The position numbers and the translations under genes are program-made. Shown piece after piece: positions 1 to 8,384 of a stretch of 64,000 nt of DNA. The DNA is from Streptomyces sp. WMMB 322 (lineage in GTDB: Bacteria; Actinomycetota; Actinomycetes; Streptomycetales; Streptomycetaceae). Position 1 is the first letter of the stretch; the number at the start of each line of letters is the position of its first letter. The stretch spans positions 358,501 through 422,500 of the forward strand of contig NZ_FMHI01000004.1 in the NCBI RefSeq assembly GCF_900090145.1. The letters run 5' to 3'. Below the pieces are notes generated by a model. That model saw nothing but the letters and a program-made list of their open reading frames with translations, did no database searches and had not been told where the DNA came from.

Positions 1-414
1 GGTGAAGAAGACGCGCATCATGTGCACGAACATCGCGCCGAGGAAGATCAGCGCCGCCCAGTGGTGGATCTGCCGCACGAGCAGACCGCCTCGGACGTCG
101 AAGCTGATGTCCAGGGTGGAGGCGAACGCCTCCGACATCCGCACACCCTGCATCGGCACGTAACTGCCGTGGTACTCCACCTCGTTCATCGACGGGTGGA
201 AGAACAGCGTCAGGTACACGCCGGTCAGGATGATGATGATGAAGCTGTAGAGCGCGACCTCACCCAGCATGAAGGACCAGTGGTCCGGGAAGATCTTGCG
301 CATGTTGGCCTTGGCCAGGGTGTAGATGCCCAGGCGGCCGTCGGCCCAGTCAGCGACCCGCTCGCCGGCGGGTGCCTTGCGCTTCGGGGCGGTGGTCTCG
401 GTTGCTGTACTCAT
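1..414 (-). CDS. qcrB: Cytochrome bc1 complex cytochrome b subunit QcrB (N-terminal part, runs off the window)
   Basis: Only the first 138 residues are present; the gene continues past base 1. The protein is the quinol-oxidising membrane subunit of the actinobacterial bc1 complex, which docks directly on the aa3 oxidase. A hydrophilic leader is followed by a first membrane helix ([15 protein letters not shown]). A second helix holds two histidines 14 residues apart (the first His of QIHHWAA and the His of FVHMM), the usual spacing of haem b ligands. The ATG overlaps the qcrA stop as ATGA, so the start is firm and translation is probably coupled. It is the last visible gene of the ctaE-qcrC-qcrA-qcrB cluster. 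Confidence 0.95.
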   Translation of the reverse strand, partial: MSTATETTAPKRKAPAGERVADWADGRLGIYTLAKANMRKIFPDHWSFMLGEVALYSFIIIILTGVYLTLFFHPSMNEVEYHGSYVPMQGVRMSEAFASTLDISFDVRGGLLVRQIHHWAALIFLGAMFVHMMRVFFT

Positions 415-1478
415 GCTCGACGCTCCCAGTAGGCCGGGCCCACGGGTTCTTCGAAGTCGCCCTGCGCCTCGAGGAATCCTTCGTTGTTGACGCTGATCTT
501 CAGCTGCGGCAGCGCGTGGCCGGCCGGGCCGAAGATCACTCGCGCACCGTCGGCCATGTCGAAGGTCGACTGGTGGCACGGGCAGAGCACGTGGTGCGTC
601 TGCTGCTCGTAGAGGCTGACGGGACAGCCGACGTGGGTGCAGATCTTGGAGTAGGCGACGATCCCCTCGTGGGACCAGTCCAGCTCCCGCTTGTCCTTGA
701 TGTCGTCGGGCTCGAGGCGCACGAGCATCAGGGCCGCCTTGGCGATCTCCTTCTGGAAGTCCTCGTCGTCCTCCTCCAGACCCTCGGGCATGGCGAAGGT
801 CAGCGAGCCGACGGTGATGTCCTCGGGGCGGAGCGGCTCGTGGGTGTTCTCGTTGACCAGGAGCTTGCCCTTGGCCCACAGCGTGTGCTCCAGCTTGTCC
901 TCGGGCAGCGGCCCGAGGTCACGCAGGAGCACGACACCGGAGAGCGGAACCAGGGTCAGCGCGCCGAACATGGTCTTGCGGATGAGCGAACGACGCCCGA
1001 GGCCGGACTCCTTGGCGCCCTGGGCGAAGTCGTCCATGACCTTCGCCCGGGTCTCGGGCTCGGCCGAGACGGGGTGCCGCTCGTCGATCAGTTCGTGGTC
1101 GGACATCAGGGTGCGCGCCCAGTGGACCGCGCCCGCGCCGATGCAGAACAGCGCGACGCCGAGCGTCATGCCCAGCGCGAAGTTCAGGGCGCCGATGTTC
1201 CCCGCCGGCCAGACGTAGATGTACTTGTCCACGGGGATCATCACGAAGCTCGCGATGAATCCCAGCGTGGCCAGCATCGACGTGGTGAACAGCATCGCCA
1301 CGACGCGCTCGGAGCGCTTGGCGGCGCGCTCGTCGATGTCCTGGATCCGCGGCTCGTGCGGCGGCATGCCGGGGTCGGCGAACGGATCGTCCGCGACGGA
1401 CACGGCGCCGTGACCGTTCTGCTGCTCGGTCGGCAGGTTCTTCTCAGACACGTTCTCGTGTGATCCAGTCTCGCTCAT
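411..1478 (-). CDS. qcrA: Rieske iron-sulfur subunit QcrA of the bc1 complex
   Basis: A 355-residue protein carrying the 2Fe-2S cluster that takes electrons from menaquinol at the Qo site. The two Rieske boxes are intact: CTHVGCP near residues 280-286 and CPCHQST near 297-303. As in other actinobacteria the N-terminal half is unusually long, with two hydrophobic helices (about residues 60-82 and 95-120) and a third near 165-185 that anchors the Rieske domain. The start ATG overlaps the qcrC stop and the stop overlaps the qcrB start (ATGA both times), marking a tightly coupled operon. Confidence 0.97.
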   Translation of the reverse strand: MSETGSHENVSEKNLPTEQQNGHGAVSVADDPFADPGMPPHEPRIQDIDERAAKRSERVVAMLFTTSMLATLGFIASFVMIPVDKYIYVWPAGNIGALNFALGMTLGVALFCIGAGAVHWARTLMSDHELIDERHPVSAEPETRAKVMDDFAQGAKESGLGRRSLIRKTMFGALTLVPLSGVVLLRDLGPLPEDKLEHTLWAKGKLLVNENTHEPLRPEDITVGSLTFAMPEGLEEDDEDFQKEIAKAALMLVRLEPDDIKDKRELDWSHEGIVAYSKICTHVGCPVSLYEQQTHHVLCPCHQSTFDMADGARVIFGPAGHALPQLKISVNNEGFLEAQGDFEEPVGPAYWERRA

Positions 1479-2287
1479 GACTTCCTGGCCTTTGCGGTCC
1501 GAGCTGCGACCCAGATGGCGACGAGGATGAGAACGCCGAGACCGAAGATCCAGGCGAACAGGCCCTCGACCACGGGGCCCAGACCGCCCAGCTTGTAGCC
1601 GCCCGGACGGTCGGTGTCCTTGCTGTTCACCGTCTTCAGGTAAGCGGCGATGTCCCGCTTGTCCTGCTCGGGCAAAACCTTGTCGGGGAAGGAAGGCATG
1701 TTCTGCGGGCCGGTCTGCATGGCCTCGTACACGTACTTGGGATCGACGTCCGTCAGACCCGGGGCGTACTTGCCGTCCGTCAGCGCCCCTCCCTCACCGG
1801 TGAAATTGTGGCACTGGGCGCAGTTCGTGCGGAAGAGCTGACCGCCGTTGGCGATGTCGGCACCGCTCGGGTCGTACTGGCTCTTGGTGGGAGTCACGGG
1901 ACCGGAGCCCAGCGAGGCGATGTAGGCGGCGAGTTGGTCGGTCTCGTGCTGGCTGTAGACCTTCTTCTTCTTCGGCACCTGAGCGCCCGGCTGCTGCGCG
2001 GGCATGCGGCCGGTCCCGACCTGGAAGTCCACAGCGGCGGAGCCGACGCCCACCAGGCTGGGGCCGTCGCTGGTGCCTTGGCCGCCGGTTCCGTGGCAGC
2101 TGGAACAGCCCACGTCGTAGAGCTTCTTGCCCTCCTCGATGGCGAGGGACTGGCTCGACGACTGTTCGGCCTTCGCTTCACCTGCGGGAGCGAACGCGGC
2201 GTACAGCCCCCCGGTGACCGCCAGCGCGAGGATGAGAACGACGAGCGCCGCCAGCGGATGGCGCCGTCGTGCGGAGAGCTTTTTCAC
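1475..2287 (-). CDS. qcrC: Di-haem cytochrome c subunit QcrC
   Basis: A 270-residue membrane-bound cytochrome cc that carries electrons from the bc1 complex straight to the aa3 oxidase, replacing a soluble cytochrome c. The N-terminus has a basic stretch and hydrophobic segment (residues 11-35). Two haem-attachment motifs are visible, CSSCH (61-65) and CAQCH (156-160). A C-terminal membrane helix (about 243-262) is followed by a basic tail. The run KKKK (about 106-109) lies between the two haem domains. It follows ctaE after 94 bases and overlaps qcrA by 4 bases. Confidence 0.97.
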   Translation of the reverse strand: MKKLSARRRHPLAALVVLILALAVTGGLYAAFAPAGEAKAEQSSSQSLAIEEGKKLYDVGCSSCHGTGGQGTSDGPSLVGVGSAAVDFQVGTGRMPAQQPGAQVPKKKKVYSQHETDQLAAYIASLGSGPVTPTKSQYDPSGADIANGGQLFRTNCAQCHNFTGEGGALTDGKYAPGLTDVDPKYVYEAMQTGPQNMPSFPDKVLPEQDKRDIAAYLKTVNSKDTDRPGGYKLGGLGPVVEGLFAWIFGLGVLILVAIWVAARTAKARKS

Positions 2288-2381
2288 GGATTACCCCGGT
2301 GTCAGGATCTTCTGCGTCGATGCGTGTGCTTTGTGTCTCTCACTGCCCGGCGCACGCTCGCGCGCACCGGCGCCCGATCAG

Positions 2382-2993
2382 CTACTTGATCAGGTAGATC
2401 GTGGCGAAGAGGCCGATCCAGACGACATCGACGAAGTGCCAGTAGTAGGACACGACGATGGCTGCAGTGGCCTGCTGATGGGTGAAGCGCTTGGCCGCGT
2501 AGGTCCTGCCGAGCAGCAGCAGGAACGCGATCAGACCACCCGTGACGTGCAGGCCGTGGAAGCCGGTGGTCAGGTAGAACACCGAGCCGTAGGGATCCGA
2601 GGAGAGCGTGATGCCGTCCTTCTCCACCAGCTCCGTGTACTCGAAGACCTGGCCGCCGATGAAGACCGCGCCCATGACGAAGGTGATGATGAACCAGCCC
2701 CGAAGCTTCTTCACGTCACCGCGCTCGGCAGCGAAGACGCCGAGCTGACAGGTGAGAGAAGAGAGCACAAGGATCGTGGTGTTCACCGCCGAGAAGGGCA
2801 CGTTCAGCGAGTCGGCGTGTTCCTTCCAGAAGTCCGCACCCGTCACGGACCGCAAGGTGAAGTACATCGCGAAGAGGGCCGCGAAGAACATCAACTCGGA
2901 ACTCAGCCAGATGATCGTTCCGACGCTGGTGAGGTTCGGCCGGTTGACCGACGGGTGCGCGTGCCCGGTTTCTACTGCTGTTGCTGTCGCCAC
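2382..2993 (-). CDS. ctaE: Cytochrome c oxidase subunit III CtaE
   Basis: Membrane subunit III of the aa3-type oxidase, 203 residues from the GTG at 2993. That start gives [19 protein letters not shown], the usual streptomycete N-terminus; the open frame extends further upstream but without family similarity. Five hydrophobic helices are visible, including [17 protein letters not shown] and the C-terminal [19 protein letters not shown], both typical of subunit III. It is the first gene of the ctaE-qcrCAB cluster and is divergent from the small gene at 3191, so the promoter should lie between 2994 and 3190. Confidence 0.95.
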   Translation of the reverse strand: MATATAVETGHAHPSVNRPNLTSVGTIIWLSSELMFFAALFAMYFTLRSVTGADFWKEHADSLNVPFSAVNTTILVLSSLTCQLGVFAAERGDVKKLRGWFIITFVMGAVFIGGQVFEYTELVEKDGITLSSDPYGSVFYLTTGFHGLHVTGGLIAFLLLLGRTYAAKRFTHQQATAAIVVSYYWHFVDVVWIGLFATIYLIK

Positions 2994-3190
2994 GCCGACA
3001 TTATGTCGGTCGCCCACAAGGCCCTTACTCCCGGGGTGCCGTTCGGTGTGTCCGGACAGTGTGTCCAGCTCAAACAAGCCTCTCTCCCGGGCATGCGAAG
3101 CGGTGTTGAGCGGCCCGGCGAGGGAGTAACATCCGCGCAGCGGCTCCTTGCCGCAACGTGATCACGAGCGAGACGTCCCGCGGAGGAACG

Positions 3191-3607
3191 ATGCAGCCGA
3201 CCGCCACGGTGCTGGTCTACAGCGACAACACCGACACCCGCGAGCAGGTGCGGCTCGCCGCCGGCCGCCGTCCCGCCGCGGACGTGCCGGCCGTGGAGTA
3301 CGTGGAGTGCGCGACGCTCCCCGCGGTCCTATCGACGCTGGAGAAGCACCGCATCGACGTGTGCATCCTCGACGGGGAGACGGCACCGGCGGGCGGCATG
3401 GGCGTGTGCCGCCAGATCAAGGACGAGATCTTCGACTGCCCCCCTGTGCTACTGCTGATCGGGCGCCCGCAGGACGCCTGGCTGGCGTCCTGGAGCCGCG
3501 CGGAGGCCGCTGTCTCGCATCCGATCGACCCTGTCGCCCTCGCGGGCGCCCTGGCGGGGCTTCTCCGGGAGAGCGACGGGGCCTCTGCGCAGGTGCAGCC
3601 TCTCTGA
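3191..3607 (+). CDS. Small degenerate receiver-domain protein
   Basis: 138 residues from the ATG at 3191, chosen because GGAGG sits just upstream (3182-3186); an upstream in-frame start at 3158 lacks such a site. The protein aligns by eye with a single CheY-like receiver domain: a beta1 strand VLVYSDN, a candidate phospho-acceptor Asp in CILDGET (about residue 60) and a beta5 region SHPIDP. The usual acidic pair at the end of beta1 is reduced to SD, and the conserved Lys of the KP motif is replaced by His, so normal phosphotransfer is doubtful. There is no output domain. It is divergent from ctaE; a link to oxidase expression is inference only. Confidence 0.75.
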   Translation: MQPTATVLVYSDNTDTREQVRLAAGRRPAADVPAVEYVECATLPAVLSTLEKHRIDVCILDGETAPAGGMGVCRQIKDEIFDCPPVLLLIGRPQDAWLASWSRAEAAVSHPIDPVALAGALAGLLRESDGASAQVQPL

Positions 3608-3654
3608 TCCCCCCTGGACGGTGATCGTCCGGGCCCCGTGACGGCCCGGACGGG

Positions 3655-4923
3655 TCAGACCTGCGGGCGCAGCCTGTTCGCTCCGCCCTCGGCACCGGCG
3701 TCGCGGCCCTTGTCGCCGCGGTGCAGTGCGCTGCCCTTCTTCCACTTCTCCCAGGACAGGTTCCAGTCGCCGAAGCCGTTCTCGAAGGGCGCCATGTCCT
3801 CGCCGTCGGAGTTGACGTACTTCACCGGGACTCCGTTGCGCACGTTGTCGAAGAACCACTTGGCGTTGGCCGTGCTCATGCCGGTGCAGCCGTGGCTGCT
3901 GTTGGAGACGCCGTGCGAGCCGCTGGACCACGGCGCGGCGTGCACGTACTCACCGCTCCAGGTGAGCCGTGAGGCCCAGTGGACGCCCAGGTCGTAGGAT
4001 TCGCCACCGCCGATGCCGACGCTGCTGCTCCGCATCCGTACGAAAGACTCCCGGCCCAGGATCACCTTGGTGCCGTTGCGGGTCTCGAAGCCGGCCTTGC
4101 CGGTGGTGATCGGGATCTCCTTGACGACCTTGCCGTTCTTGCTGAACTTCATCGACAGGCCGGAGGCGTCCGCGAGCGCCTCCACCCGGTCGCCGGTCTT
4201 CAGCTTGACGGGCTTCGCCTTGTCGCCGTACAGCCCTTCGCGCACCTTCAGGCCCTTCAGGCGTGCGCTGACACTGATGGTGGAGTGCGCGGGCCAGTAC
4301 TCCTTCGGGCGGTAGTGCAGCTTCTTGTCGTCGACCCAGTGCCAGGCGCCCTGGACGTGCGGGGAGGACTTCACGATGAGCGCGCCCTCCACGAGCTTGC
4401 GCTGCTTGGCGCCCTTGACCTTGTGGCTCAGCTCGGCGGTGACGGGCTGGCCGACGCCGTAGGTGCCGCTGTCGGGTCCGAAGGTGACGCCGAGCCGCTT
4501 GGCGTGTGCCGGCTTGGTCTGAAAGGTCATCGTCCGGCGTCCCTGCTCGCCGGCAGCGTTCTCGGTGCTGATGCGGACGGTGTAGCGGACGCCCGCCGCG
4601 AGGCCGGCGGTGCTCCGCCAGCGCTTGCCGTCCTCCGAGAGCTTGCCGCTGAGGAAACGTCCCGCGGTGTCCACGGCGGTGACGTCGGTTATTCGCCCTT
4701 CGTCGCCCGTGGCGGTCACTTCGAGGGGCTTGGAGGGGTCCACGACCGCCCCCTCCTCGCCCGCGCTGACGGATATCTGGTTGCTGGCGTCGTACGGGGC
4801 CCCGGCGAGGGGATTCCCGCCGCTGCCGACACTGCACGAGGCAAGTCCGGCAGCCATCGGTACGAGTGTGAGGGCACAGCCGGCCGAGATCCGGCGCTTC
4901 GTCCTGTTCGAAGAGTGATTCAT
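3655..4923 (-). CDS. Lipoprotein L,D-transpeptidase (YkuD domain, Ig-like N-terminal domains)
   Basis: A 422-residue exported enzyme expected to make 3-3 cross-links in peptidoglycan. The signal peptide ends in a lipobox (LASC, Cys about residue 30), so it should be a membrane-anchored lipoprotein. Residues 45-250 form the Ig-like modules of LdtMt2-type enzymes. The catalytic YkuD domain (about 255-380) contains the conserved His of YVHAAPW and SHGCTGM with the nucleophile Cys near residue 345. It sits between ctaF and ctaE, as in other streptomycetes, but is probably transcribed alone because a 48-bp palindrome separates it from ctaF. Confidence 0.92.
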   Translation of the reverse strand: MNHSSNRTKRRISAGCALTLVPMAAGLASCSVGSGGNPLAGAPYDASNQISVSAGEEGAVVDPSKPLEVTATGDEGRITDVTAVDTAGRFLSGKLSEDGKRWRSTAGLAAGVRYTVRISTENAAGEQGRRTMTFQTKPAHAKRLGVTFGPDSGTYGVGQPVTAELSHKVKGAKQRKLVEGALIVKSSPHVQGAWHWVDDKKLHYRPKEYWPAHSTISVSARLKGLKVREGLYGDKAKPVKLKTGDRVEALADASGLSMKFSKNGKVVKEIPITTGKAGFETRNGTKVILGRESFVRMRSSSVGIGGGESYDLGVHWASRLTWSGEYVHAAPWSSGSHGVSNSSHGCTGMSTANAKWFFDNVRNGVPVKYVNSDGEDMAPFENGFGDWNLSWEKWKKGSALHRGDKGRDAGAEGGANRLRPQV

Positions 4924-4968
4924 AGGCCCAAGGTAGGAACTGTCACCATTCAGGGCCTCTTGGGCGCA

Positions 4969-5016
4969 TGCAAACGGGTCGGCGCCCGGTGATCACCGGG
5001 CGCCGACCCGTTTGCA
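4969..5016 (-). terminator. 48-bp perfect palindrome, terminator of ctaC-ctaD-ctaF
   Basis: Bases 4969-4992 are the exact reverse complement of 4993-5016, with no unpaired loop base. The arm contains AAACGGGTCGGCGCCCGGTGA. It lies 20 bases after the ctaF stop and 45 bases upstream of the L,D-transpeptidase start, so it most likely terminates the ctaCDF transcript. No uridine tract follows, which is common in streptomycete terminators. Confidence 0.85.
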
Positions 5017-5036
5017 GACTGCCTATGCCTGGAGCC

Positions 5037-5435
5037 TCACTGGGTGCGATTCTCGCCGTGGTAGTACTCGAAGACCCAGCCGAAGAGCCCGACGAACAGC
5101 AGCGGCGCCGAGACGAAAACCAGCCACCATCCGAAGGCGACGCCCAGGAATCCGAAGGCCGCGCCGAGCCCGAGGGCGAGCGGCTGCCAGCTGTGCGGGC
5201 TGAAGAACCCGAGCTCGCCGGCGTCGTCGGCGACCTCGGCCTCCTTGTTGTCCTGCGCGCCGACATCCACACGGCGGGCGGTGAAGGCGAGGTAGTAGCC
5301 GATCATCACCGCCAGGCCGAAGGCGAGGAACAGTCCGGTCGTACCGACCGGCTCCTTCGACCAGGCGCCGTAGACGATCGCCGCGGCGAGCAGGAAGACG
5401 GCCAGGCCGAGGAACATCTTGCCCTGGATCTTCAC
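5037..5435 (-). CDS. ctaF: Cytochrome c oxidase subunit IV CtaF
   Basis: A 132-residue actinobacterial subunit IV with four hydrophobic segments: about residues 7-24, 32-51, 88-103 and 104-122. It ends in the family-typical [11 protein letters not shown]. The GTG start overlaps the ctaD stop as GTGA, placing it in the ctaC-ctaD-ctaF operon. It is a structural membrane subunit of the aa3 oxidase and has no redox ligand of its own. Confidence 0.95.
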   Translation of the reverse strand: MKIQGKMFLGLAVFLLAAAIVYGAWSKEPVGTTGLFLAFGLAVMIGYYLAFTARRVDVGAQDNKEAEVADDAGELGFFSPHSWQPLALGLGAAFGFLGVAFGWWLVFVSAPLLFVGLFGWVFEYYHGENRTQ

Positions 5436-7159
5436 TTCGAGTCCTCCTTACCGCCGACGAGCGTCCGCTCGGCGGCCTGCTGCTCGCCGAGCTGGTCGAG
5501 AGCCGCGACCTCGGGGTAGTGCAGATCGAACGCCGGCGACTCGGAACGGATGCGGGGCAGCTGGAGGAAGTTGTGCCGCGGGGGCGGGCAGCTCGTCGCC
5601 CATTCGAGGGAACGGCCGTAGCCCCAGGGGTCGTCGGCCTCGACCTTCTTGCCGTACTTGGCCGTCTTCCAGATGTTGTAGAGGAACGGCAGGACCGACA
5701 GCCCCAGCACGAACGAGCTGATCGTCGAGACCGTGTTCAGGGCGGTGAAGCCGTCCGCGGCCAGATAGTCGGCGTAGCGGCGCGGCATGCCCTCGGCACC
5801 CAGCCAGTGCTGGACGAGGAAGGTGCCGTGGAAGCCCGTGAACAGGGTCCAGAAGGTGATCTTGCCGAGCCGCTCGTCGAGGATCTTCCCGGTGAACTTC
5901 GGCCACCAGAAGTGGAATCCGGCGAACATCGCGAAGACGACCGTTCCGAACACGACGTAGTGGAAGTGCGCCACCACGAAGTAGGAGTCGGAGACGTGGA
6001 AGTCCATCGGCGGCGCGGCCAGGATGACGCCGGTCAGACCGCCGAAGAGGAAGGTGACCAGGAAGCCGATCGACCACAGCATCGGCGTCTCGAACGACAG
6101 CGAGCCCTTCCACATCGTGCCGATCCAGTTGAAGAACTTCACGCCCGTCGGCACCGCGATCAGGAACGTCATGAAGGCGAAGAAGGGAAGCAGCACTCCG
6201 CCCGTGACGTACATGTGGTGCGCCCAGACCGTCACCGAGAGGCCGGCGATGGCGATCGTCGCGCCGATGAGGCTGATGTACCCGAACATCGGCTTGCGGC
6301 TGAAGACCGGGACGATCTCGGAGATGATGCCGAAGAACGGCAACGCGATGATGTACACCTCTGGATGCCCGAAGAACCAGAACAGGTGCTGCCACAACAA
6401 CGCCCCGCCGTTGGAGGCGTCGAAGACATGCGCCCCGAACTTCCGGTCCGCCTCCAGCGCGAAGAGCGCCGCAGCCAGCACCGGGAAGGCCAGCAGCACC
6501 AGCACGCCGGTGAGCAGCACGTTCCAGGTGAAGATCGGCATCCGGAACATCGTCATGCCGGGTGCGCGCATGCAGATGATCGTGGTGATGAAGTTGACGG
6601 AACCGAGAATGGTGCCGAAGCCGGACAGCGCCAGGCCCATGATCCACAGGTCGGCGCCGATGCCCGGCGAGCGGACCGCGTCGGAGAGCGGCGAGTAGGC
6701 GAACCAGCCGAAGTCCGCGGCGCCGGACGGCGTGAGGAAACCGCCGACGGCGATGAGCGAACCGAAGAGGTACAGCCAGTACGCCAGCATGTTCAGCCGC
6801 GGGAAGGCCACATCGGGAGCACCGATCTGCAGCGGCATGATCCAGTTCGCGAAACCGGCGAACAGCGGGGTGGCGAACATCAGCAGCATGATCGTGCCGT
6901 GCATGGTGAACGCCTGGTTGAACTGCTCGCTCGACATGACCTGTATGCCGGGCCGGGCGAGTTCGGCGCGCATGAACAGCGCCATGACGCCGCCGATGAG
7001 GAAGAAGGCGAAGGACGTGACGAAGTACAGCGTCCCGATCTTCTTGTGGTCCGTCGTGGTGGCCCAGTCGACGATCATGGCGCCGGGCGTCTTCTGCCGT
7101 ACGGGCGGTGCTGCCTCGGCCGTCGCGGCGGCACCCTTGGGTTCGTTGAGGATGCTCAC
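5432..7159 (-). CDS. ctaD: Cytochrome c oxidase subunit I CtaD
   Basis: A 575-residue catalytic subunit holding haem a and the haem a3-CuB centre where oxygen is reduced. Twelve hydrophobic helices are evident. Diagnostic motifs are [10 protein letters not shown] (low-spin haem region), [14 protein letters not shown] (CuB His and the cross-linked Tyr), [10 protein letters not shown] (CuB His pair) and [11 protein letters not shown] (haem a3 and haem a ligands). It starts with a GTG overlapping the ctaC stop and ends overlapping the ctaF start, both as GTGA. The C-terminal hydrophilic tail (about 520-575) is normal for the actinobacterial family. Confidence 0.98.
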   Translation of the reverse strand: MSILNEPKGAAATAEAAPPVRQKTPGAMIVDWATTTDHKKIGTLYFVTSFAFFLIGGVMALFMRAELARPGIQVMSSEQFNQAFTMHGTIMLLMFATPLFAGFANWIMPLQIGAPDVAFPRLNMLAYWLYLFGSLIAVGGFLTPSGAADFGWFAYSPLSDAVRSPGIGADLWIMGLALSGFGTILGSVNFITTIICMRAPGMTMFRMPIFTWNVLLTGVLVLLAFPVLAAALFALEADRKFGAHVFDASNGGALLWQHLFWFFGHPEVYIIALPFFGIISEIVPVFSRKPMFGYISLIGATIAIAGLSVTVWAHHMYVTGGVLLPFFAFMTFLIAVPTGVKFFNWIGTMWKGSLSFETPMLWSIGFLVTFLFGGLTGVILAAPPMDFHVSDSYFVVAHFHYVVFGTVVFAMFAGFHFWWPKFTGKILDERLGKITFWTLFTGFHGTFLVQHWLGAEGMPRRYADYLAADGFTALNTVSTISSFVLGLSVLPFLYNIWKTAKYGKKVEADDPWGYGRSLEWATSCPPPRHNFLQLPRIRSESPAFDLHYPEVAALDQLGEQQAAERTLVGGKEDSK

Positions 7160-8151
7160 GGGTTATTCGTCTCCGCATTCCTGGCGTCGCCGGTGGTGGC
7201 GGTGCCCGACGGGATGTAGCCGGTCTGGCCCTTCTCGGCCAGGTCCTTCAGATGCTTCTGGTAACGCTCCGGGGACACGACCTTCACGTTGAAGAGCATC
7301 CGGGAGTGGTCGACGCCGCAGAGTTCGGCGCACTTGCCCAGGTAGGTGCCCTCCTTGGAGGGGGTCACCTCGAAGCGGTTGACGTGGCCGGGGATGACGT
7401 CCTGCTTCATGAGGAACGGCACCGGCCAGAACGAGTGGATGACGTCGCGGGAGGTGAGGATGAACTGCACCGTCTCGCCCTTCGGCAGCCACAGCGTCGG
7501 CCCGGGGTTGTTCGTCTGCGGGTTGCGCTCGGCGGGTGTGCCGACGGTGTAGACACCTTCGGCACCCTTGGGGAAGGCCGTCCTCATCCGGTCCGGGATG
7601 GCGGAGAGTTCCTTGTCGCCGGTGTTCGAGGTGGAGGCCTCGCCGTCGACGTCCTCGATGTAGTTGAAACCCCAACTCCACTGGAAACCCACCACGTTGA
7701 TCACGTGATCGGGCTTCTTCGTGGTCGCGAGGAGCTTGGTCTCGTCCCGCGCGGTGAAGTAGAAGAGCACCGCGACGATGATGATGGGGACCACCGTGTA
7801 CAGCGCCTCGATCGGCATGTTGTACCGGGTCTGCGCGGGAACCTCGACCTTGGTCCTGGAGCGCCTGTGGAAGAGGACGCTCCACAGGATGAGTCCCCAC
7901 ACCAGAACGCCCACCGCGAGCGCTGCCGCCCACGAGCCCTGCCAGAGGGAGAGAATCCGCGGAGCCTCGTCCGTGACCGGGGTGGGCATGCCGAGGCGGG
8001 GAAAGTCCTTGTATGTGCAACCGGTAGCGGTCGCCAGGACCAGGCCCGCGGCGAACGCCTGCTGCAGCTTCCGCCGCATCGGGCGCCGCGACATGGGGGT
8101 ACCGCCCACGCCCTTCGGGCGGTGGGGGAGGTCGGAGCCGTTGGGACTCAC
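7156..8151 (-). CDS. ctaC: Cytochrome c oxidase subunit II CtaC, with an in-frame mini-repeat insertion near the N-terminus
   Basis: Receives electrons from QcrC through CuA. The GTG at 8151 is chosen: it gives the family-typical VSPNGSD and has GGGAAGG seven bases upstream. An ATG at 8094 is an alternative. The lipobox-like ATATGC ends the export signal. Two membrane helices follow ([19 protein letters not shown] and [15 protein letters not shown]). The CuA site is intact: His of VIHSFWP and [12 protein letters not shown]. Between VSPNGSD and SRRPMRRK there are about twelve residues ([12 protein letters not shown]) coded by a GC-rich inverted repeat and, from memory, absent from related proteins. 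Confidence 0.95.
   Translation of the reverse strand: MSPNGSDLPHRPKGVGGTPMSRRPMRRKLQQAFAAGLVLATATGCTYKDFPRLGMPTPVTDEAPRILSLWQGSWAAALAVGVLVWGLILWSVLFHRRSRTKVEVPAQTRYNMPIEALYTVVPIIIVAVLFYFTARDETKLLATTKKPDHVINVVGFQWSWGFNYIEDVDGEASTSNTGDKELSAIPDRMRTAFPKGAEGVYTVGTPAERNPQTNNPGPTLWLPKGETVQFILTSRDVIHSFWPVPFLMKQDVIPGHVNRFEVTPSKEGTYLGKCAELCGVDHSRMLFNVKVVSPERYQKHLKDLAEKGQTGYIPSGTATTGDARNAETNNP
8095..8130. repeat. Short GC-rich inverted repeat inside the ctaC 5' coding region
   Basis: ACCGCCC at 8101-8107 pairs with GGGCGGT at 8117-8123, and CCCAC/GTGGG offers an alternative register, flanked by G runs. Similar G-rich mini-palindromes occur in intergenic gaps of this window, notably 21430-21830. Here the element is read in frame in the predicted N-terminus of CtaC. 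Confidence 0.6.
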
Positions 8152-8384
8152 GTAGCGCCTTCCCGAGAGTCTCGCCCGCCCATACCGGCTCGGCCGTTGC
8201 TGGTCGGGCGCGGCCCCTGGCGCGGGCAGGGGTTTGATGTTTATGCGGGGCAAACCTTACTGGACCGATCTCGGGGCCTCGCCGGGAGGGTCCCCAACGC
8301 GCCGCGGGCCTCTCAACAGGCGCCCTGCCGCGGCTGGTCGGGCGCCGCCGTCCCCGTACGGCGGCGGCGCGTTAGCGTTCCCAC

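Noticed and set aside
5519..7219. Long plus-strand open frame opposite ctaD
   Set aside because: It is antisense to a clearly real oxidase subunit gene, has no family similarity and reflects the codon bias of high-GC DNA.
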